DNA from: CALEMW01 sp964343835
GTDB lineage: Bacteria; Krumholzibacteriota; Krumholzibacteriia; LZORAL124-64-63
Assembly (NCBI GenBank): GCA_964343835.1
Contig: CAYFKR010000013.1
Coordinates: 41,748 to 105,747, forward strand
DNA: 64,000 bases
Direction: 5' to 3'
A model generated the notes under the pieces. The model was given only the letters and a program-made list of their open reading frames with translations, did not search any database and was not told the origin of the DNA. Every line of letters begins with the position of its first letter. The stretch's first letter is position 1. A program made the position numbers and the translations under genes. Shown here one piece after another: positions 59,911 to 64,000 of the stretch.

Positions 59911-61169
59911 CGCGCGCGTAAGGAACGAGGTCATACATGATGGGCGTGAAGACGACATCCTCGCGCTCGTCGGGGATGGGGGGGAGCTTTTTCCTGACTT
60001 CCGGATGCATCCGCGCATCACGATGCGCGCGCATCGCAGACACCCTGTTGCGCAACACCATGGCCCTTCCATCGTCAACGAGCGCGATCGTGTCGTAATC
60101 ATGATCGAACGAGCCCGACGGATCATGGATCTCGACGCGCTCGATGAGAGTCCCGTCGGGGCCGTGAACGTCGTAACGGCAGACCATGCCGTCGGGCAGG
60201 TCCTTCACGAAGCGGGACGTCCGGACGTGAAGCGAGCCGTCCGGCTGCGGGACCAGCGTCCTGATCACGGCGTCACGGCTGCAGAGACGGCGCTCATCGA
60301 ACACGATCTTGTCGCCCGATATGCTGTAGTTGCCGTACTTCAGCCGAGCCAGTTCGTCCTCGGTGCGCTCATGGGCTTCGACATCCCGAACAAGCGTGCG
60401 GACGGTCTCTCCCTCGAGATTCCGCCACTCGAGCCTGTACTCATCCCTCGCAGCGGCCAATACGACGAGGCCGTCGCCGACCGGCTTCGCCGAGTACCAG
60501 GGCTCGTGCTCTTCCGCCTCGTCCACCACGCTCGATCCGCTGCGATCGATCACGTCGGCCTTCTCGTAGTAGTCGGCGGTCCTTTCACCTTCATCGTCCA
60601 GGAGGGTGACCCGCAGAACGGTGTCGAGATTTCCGGAGCCCTCGTCGATCCGGGCTTCGCTGTAGATGCCGAACCAGCCGTCGGTCGTCTCCTGGATCAC
60701 GGACATGTAGGCGTTGGCTCCGAGACGCCACTCGCCGAACGGCGTCCCGTCGAGGTCGGCGAACGCGAGGCGGGTCGGGTACGAGTGTTGAACCGCCAGG
60801 CGGTCGTCGGAGACCAGGAAAAGGCGGCCGGGGTTGCGCAGCTCGCCCGGTCCCTCGCCTGGCCCGAGGAGCGTCGTCACGTACTCACCGTCGTCGGTAT
60901 AGACGAGGATGTGACTGAGCTGCATGTCGAGCATGTAGAGTCGGCCGTCGTGGGCCAGGATCTGGTTTTCGCCGAAGTAGCCCATGAGGGGGTGTGTCGG
61001 GGTCCTCGGCGTCGATGCGCCAGTGCTCGTGGAGATCGAAGCGGCGGACGGTGGGGGGTTCGATGGGGCAGTGAATGACTGCGTGCTCGACCGCTGTGAC
61101 CGGCACACTCGAAAGGATCATCGTGATGGCGAGGAACAGGATCGTCCGGGCGACGTGGGTTCGCGTCAT
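59903..61169 (-). pseudogene. Six-bladed beta-propeller (NHL-like) exported protein, frameshifted
   Basis: The gene starts at an ATG at 61169 with a signal peptide (ARTILFLAITMILSSVPVTAV), runs DLHEHWRIDAEDPDTP, and then changes frame within a run of five G/C at 60988..60992; the rest continues GYFGENQILAHDG to 59903. Removing one base of the run restores a single ~420-residue frame. The main part has propeller blades (LYMLDMQLSHILVYTDDGEYV, GELRNPGRLFLVSDDRLAV, VVLAAARDEYRLEWRN). It could be a true pseudogene or a sequencing or assembly error in the homopolymer; the intact downstream frame and codon use favour an error or a recent mutation. Confidence 0.7.
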
Positions 61170-61203
61170 GAGTCGGGCTTTCGATATGAAGTGATTGCTG
61201 ATT

Positions 61204-61461
61204 CTATTCCGGCTTCGTCTCCATGGCCTTCCTGATCTCCGCATCCGCCCGCCACAGCACCAGCACGAGGCCGAAGACCACGATCCCCAAGATGAACCAC
61301 GGGTCGACATCATCCATGAACGTGAGAAATCCCACGGGCATCAGGACGAAGTAGACGCCCTGGAGAGCGGTCTTCAGGCGGGGGAAGAGTTTCCACATGG
61401 CGAGATTGAACGCAAGGATGGCACCGTGAAGAATGAGAATGTCGATGGAGCCGTCTCTCAT
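61204..61461 (-). CDS. Small membrane protein of unknown function
   Basis: An 85-residue protein with two to three hydrophobic helices (IDILILHGAILAFNLAMWKLF, ALQGVYFVLMPVGFLTF, WFILGIVVFGLVLVLW) and a charged tail. GGGAG lies 10 bases before the ATG, which directly follows the stop of the upstream gene on the same strand. No family is recognised. Confidence 0.68.
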   Translation of the reverse strand: MRDGSIDILILHGAILAFNLAMWKLFPRLKTALQGVYFVLMPVGFLTFMDDVDPWFILGIVVFGLVLVLWRADAEIRKAMETKPE

Positions 61462-61462
61462 G

Positions 61463-61894
61463 TTATCTACTCCCGTCGGTATCGGGTTCGACGACCATGA
61501 CCTCTACCGTACCGGCATGCACCTCGGTCACGACCGCCGCCTTCGCCATCATGGCGAGGCCGGAACGATCCTCATCGCTCGCGACGTCATCCATCCGCCG
61601 CACCCTGATCGTGATGTCCCCGGAGCAACGGAACGACGAGCCGTCCTCCGAGAGCCGCTCGGTTTTCGAGCCGGCCGCCCCCGAGACTCCGAGCAACGAA
61701 CCTGCAGGGACGTCCATGACGGACACCGCTCCATGCTCCGTGCTGATGGAGATCCGGTAGGCCGTTGCAGGGCCCATGTAGGTCCTGAAAGAGCCGTCAT
61801 TCACGCATTGCCTGGGCGTTGTCGGTGGTTCGATGGCAGCAGCGGCCGACATTACCATGACGAACAGCAAGGAGATTCCGATATAGCGACTCAT
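61463..61894 (-). CDS. Secreted protein of unknown function
   Basis: A 143-residue exported protein with signal peptide ending MSAAAA. The mature part has two Cys (RQCVNDG, FRCSGDI) likely to form a disulfide, and beta strands (AVSVMDVPAGSLLGV; DITIRVRRMDDV; TVEVMVVEP). No family is recognised. AAGGATG precedes the ATG. It is followed by the small membrane protein gene 1 bp later and may form a unit with it. Confidence 0.65.
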   Translation of the reverse strand: MSRYIGISLLFVMVMSAAAAIEPPTTPRQCVNDGSFRTYMGPATAYRISISTEHGAVSVMDVPAGSLLGVSGAAGSKTERLSEDGSSFRCSGDITIRVRRMDDVASDEDRSGLAMMAKAAVVTEVHAGTVEVMVVEPDTDGSR

Positions 61895-61929
61895 GATTCA
61901 TCCTTTCATGAATAGTACATATCCATGGG

Positions 61930-62742
61930 CTACTCTCTGACCGCCACCACCGAATACATGCAAGGCAACCCCCCAGCCGGCACCGGACTCACCCACCCCG
62001 CCTCCGTCTTCTCCATGAACGGCAACGCCTCGAAGCAGCTGTACGGGTACTCGTGGAACTGCTCGATGCGGAGTCCCGCGTCGATCAGGGCCTGCACGAC
62101 CTCCCCCAACGAGTGCGCCCACTCGTGACTGCGCCCGGTGACCACGCCGGGGCCGGCCGCGTAGCACAGCCCGTCGTCGGCCTCGGTCACGCCGCCCGTG
62201 TTGAAGTAGGGGTAGCGGACGGCCATGGCGTCGGGGGTGCCCTCGAAGTCGAACATGAGCAGGGCGGGGTGGATCTCCTTCAGGACGAGTCGGCCGCCGG
62301 GGGCGAGCAGGTCGGCCACGACGCGGCCCCACTCGGCGATGTCGGGCAGCCAGCAGAGGGCACCGCCGCCGGTGTAGACGCGGTCGAAGCGACGGTCGAG
62401 GACGGAGGGGAGGTCGGCGTCGACGGGGGCCGCGGTGAAGGTCGCCTCGAGTCCCGCCCGGTCGGCCAGCTTGCGGGCCTCCTCCATGGCGACGGCGCTG
62501 ATGTCCACGCCCGTGACCCGCGCGCCCAGCCGGGCCCAGCTCAGGGTGTCCATGCCGAAGTGGCACTGGAGGTGAACCAGGGACAGGCCGTCGACGTCGC
62601 CCATCAGCTCCACGTCCACGGGGTCGAGGGTGCTGCGGCCGGCGAGGAAGCCGGGGACGTCGTAGAAGTCGCTGGCGGCGTGGTGGGGGACGGACTGGTC
62701 CCAGAGGATTTGGTTTTCCTGGATGCGGTCCTTGGACTTCAT
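61930..62742 (-). CDS. Class I SAM-dependent methyltransferase
   Basis: A 270-residue methyltransferase. The SAM-binding motif I region reads LSLVHLQCHFGMDTLSWARLGARVTGVDIS, with the glycine/Asp pattern slightly altered, followed by motif III LPDIAEWGRVVADLLAPGGRLVLKEIHP. The N-terminal helix (KSKDRIQENQILWDQSV) is family-typical. It could modify a small molecule; the substrate is unknown. AGGAG lies 7 bases before the ATG at 62742. It shares strand with the GNAT gene 10 bp upstream. Confidence 0.88.
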   Translation of the reverse strand: MKSKDRIQENQILWDQSVPHHAASDFYDVPGFLAGRSTLDPVDVELMGDVDGLSLVHLQCHFGMDTLSWARLGARVTGVDISAVAMEEARKLADRAGLEATFTAAPVDADLPSVLDRRFDRVYTGGGALCWLPDIAEWGRVVADLLAPGGRLVLKEIHPALLMFDFEGTPDAMAVRYPYFNTGGVTEADDGLCYAAGPGVVTGRSHEWAHSLGEVVQALIDAGLRIEQFHEYPYSCFEALPFMEKTEAGWVSPVPAGGLPCMYSVVAVRE

Positions 62743-62752
62743 GGCTGATCTC

Positions 62753-63278
62753 CTACATCGCCTCGTCGAACTCTTTCCTATACCTGGCGACACCGCCGCC
62801 TTCAGGCATCGCCCCCGCCTCGAACACCACCACCATGAACGCCTCGTCCGGAATCCCCTCCCACTGGCTCCGCAGCCCGTGGGCCGACGCACGCTCTAAC
62901 CCGAAGCGCGGGTAGTACTCGGGGTGGCCCAGCACGATGACGAACGGGCAGCCCGCGTCGCGCAGGTGATCGAGCCCGTGTCGGACGAGCTGCGAGCCGA
63001 TGCCTTCCCGCTGGCGGTCCGGGACGACGGCCACCGGGGCGAGGCCCATGCCCATGANNNNNNNNNNNNNNNNNNNNGCGGCCGTCGATGGTGACCGGGG
63101 TGAAGAGGATGTGACCGACGACGGTGTCGTTCTCGACGGCGACGAAGGCGAGGTAGTCGGGGCAGGTGGCGCGGAGGCTGTCGATGATCCGGGCCTCGGA
63201 GACGTCGTCGAAGGAGGCCGTGGTGAGGTTGCGGACGGCGTCGTGGTCGGTGGCGGATTCGCGGCGGATCTCGATCAT
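62753..63278 (-). CDS. GNAT family N-acetyltransferase, interrupted by assembly gap
   Basis: The N-terminal part (MIEIRRESATDHDAVRNLTTASF, ILFTPVTIDGR) and the C-terminal part (LAPVAVVPDRQREGIGSQLVRHGL, the acetyl-CoA-binding Q/R-x-x-G-x-G/A block, then GHPEYYPRFGLERA) are both present, in frames that agree if the gap length is adjusted. The 20 N at 63058..63077 lie between them. GNAT enzymes of this GHPEYYPRFGF type acetylate small molecules. The stop is 10 bp before the methyltransferase gene. Confidence 0.85.
63058..63077. other. Assembly gap (20 N)
   Basis: Twenty unknown bases inside the GNAT gene. The true length is unknown; the span of the gene is not a multiple of three with 20 N, so the placeholder is not the real size. 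Confidence 0.99.
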
Positions 63279-63280
63279 GG

Positions 63281-63652
63281 TCAGCCCCACAGTCCCGTGT
63301 AGATGGAGATGCCCGCGATCAGGCCGAACACGATCCAGCTCAGGTGCTTGCCCCGTGTGAACGCGAAGGCGAAGACGGCGCTGAGGCCGAAGACGACGCC
63401 GACGGTCACCAGGACGGTCTGCGCCAGATCCTGCGAACCCCTGGAGACGGCGATCAGCAGGTAGCCCAACCCCCACCAGGCGAAGGTGGTGATGTGCCAG
63501 GCGAAGCGGAGAGTGCCCTTGGTGAACTGGTCGCTGCCGAAGAGGTGGGGGACGTGGGTGCTGCGGAAGAGGCGGGTTAGGATGTAGCGTTCGCCTAGGG
63601 TAGTGTGGATAATGCCGATGGAAAAACACAATACAGCGGCGGCGATTAGCAT
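63281..63652 (-). CDS. Four-helix membrane protein of unknown function
   Basis: A 123-residue protein with four membrane helices (MLIAAAVLCFSIGIIHTTLGE; FAWHITTFAWWGLGYLLIAV; TVLVTVGVVFGLSAVFAFAF; LSWIVFGLIAGISIYTGLWG). His and Trp in the second helix are conserved in a small uncharacterised family. GGAG precedes the ATG by 6 bases. It lies 2 bp upstream of the GNAT gene and is probably co-transcribed with it and with the methyltransferase. Confidence 0.72.
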   Translation of the reverse strand: MLIAAAVLCFSIGIIHTTLGERYILTRLFRSTHVPHLFGSDQFTKGTLRFAWHITTFAWWGLGYLLIAVSRGSQDLAQTVLVTVGVVFGLSAVFAFAFTRGKHLSWIVFGLIAGISIYTGLWG

Positions 63653-64000
63653 TTAGTCTCCATCCTAGACCAGGCTCCATGAGATGACCACTGGAAGAAT
63701 CACACCATAATCACTTTTCCTGGAATCTCTGCGTCCTTCCTACAATAGAGCCATACGCGGCATGACTCTATCGCCTTCATTGTACGGGGTCATTGGGGGG
63801 TCTGCTCAGCCATATTACTCCTTGATTCAACAGGCTCACTTATAATGCCAGCATCCGTGATTGCAAACACATAACGATATTCGTATATATTGCCATCAAC
63901 CTCAACAGCTAACAGCACCTGAATATTTTTTCCTACATATGACTCCGTAAGCTTCCCCGTCAAGCGGACCATTCGTAACTAGAGTTTCCGGCCTCGACCT
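63653..64000. other. AT-richer end region
   Basis: Base composition falls clearly here, with many A/T runs (for example GATATTCGTATATATTGCC near 63876), unlike the >65% GC text before it. Only one small ORF is visible. The change might mark acquired DNA, a mobile-element edge or a different genome joined by assembly. Confidence 0.6.
63790..63972 (-). CDS. Small protein of unknown function in AT-richer DNA
   Basis: A 60-residue ORF: LTGKLTESYVGKNIQVLLAV, then YEYRYVFAITDAG and a polar tail. An in-frame stop lies 3 codons upstream of the ATG, so it is complete. Codon use differs from the rest of the window. No family or ribosome site is seen; it may not be expressed. Confidence 0.4.
   Translation of the reverse strand: MVRLTGKLTESYVGKNIQVLLAVEVDGNIYEYRYVFAITDAGIISEPVESRSNMAEQTPQ

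Overview
The window is a high-GC bacterial contig with very dense coding and no tRNA, rRNA, CRISPR array or insertion sequence that I can see. Five large exported proteins (ends near 1443, 4729, 8907, 27468 and 36600) finish in the same ~85-residue FlgD/type IX-like C-terminal domain with an NPFNP motif. That domain, with many lipoproteins and a long multiheme cytochrome, suggests an uncultured member of the FCB group or neighbours (Eisenbacteria, Krumholzibacteriota or Latescibacterota-like). This placement is inference, not a measured phylogeny. A 20-N gap at 63058..63077 and one homopolymer frameshift near 60990 suggest a draft genome or metagenome assembly.

Layout. 0-9 kb: partial epimerase, rhodanese lipoprotein, two sorting-domain secreted proteins, beta-carbonic anhydrase, nitrilase-family amidase, erythromycin-esterase-like protein, TMEM175-like channel. 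9-18 kb: a secreted protein, then a putative signalling island: zinc-finger anti-sigma-like membrane protein plus lipoprotein, an exported TPR-CHAT lipoprotein, an ECF-type sigma factor and a coiled-coil lipoprotein. A bipartite motif, CTTGAATC-N13-TTGTTCCCC, with exactly the same spacing, stands upstream of four transcription units (10881, 16277, 24050, 35793). One copy lies 10 bp after the sigma gene. 17.8-21.9 kb: three translationally coupled genes for an outer-membrane barrel, a 12-haem cytochrome and a 26-haem repeat lipoprotein, read here as a putative porin-cytochrome conduit. 22-27.5 kb: BLUF photoreceptor, small conserved proteins, phosphoesterase, dockerin-like protein, BNR/YCF48-like secreted protein. 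27.7-33.3 kb: a chaperone-usher-like fimbrial locus with two DUF4402 pilin-like subunits around a PapD-like chaperone and an usher. 33-47 kb: exported hydrolases and lipoproteins, including an acetolactate-decarboxylase-like/GH17 fusion, a 1285-residue protein of five 230-residue repeats, and a DUF900 hydrolase with an ACP-like domain lacking its serine.

47.1 kb: a short thioredoxin-fold (ArsC-related) gene has an in-frame TGA where Cys is expected (UxxC). It is followed by a hairpin resembling a bacterial SECIS, so it is a strong selenoprotein candidate that ordinary gene callers would split or drop. 47.4-64 kb: HxlR regulator divergent from an alpha/beta hydrolase, the pyruvate dehydrogenase operon aceE-aceF-lpd, an operon of small conserved proteins (YCII, YdeI, SnoaL-like, VanZ-like), VOC and DinB proteins, a frameshifted beta-propeller, a methyltransferase, a GNAT enzyme cut by the assembly gap, and a final AT-richer stretch with a small unknown ORF.

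Genes are packed in operons. ATGA or GTGA 4-base overlaps recur, so translational coupling is the normal style. Several hairpin terminators are placed on or just after stop codons. No gene-free stretch exceeds about 300 bases.
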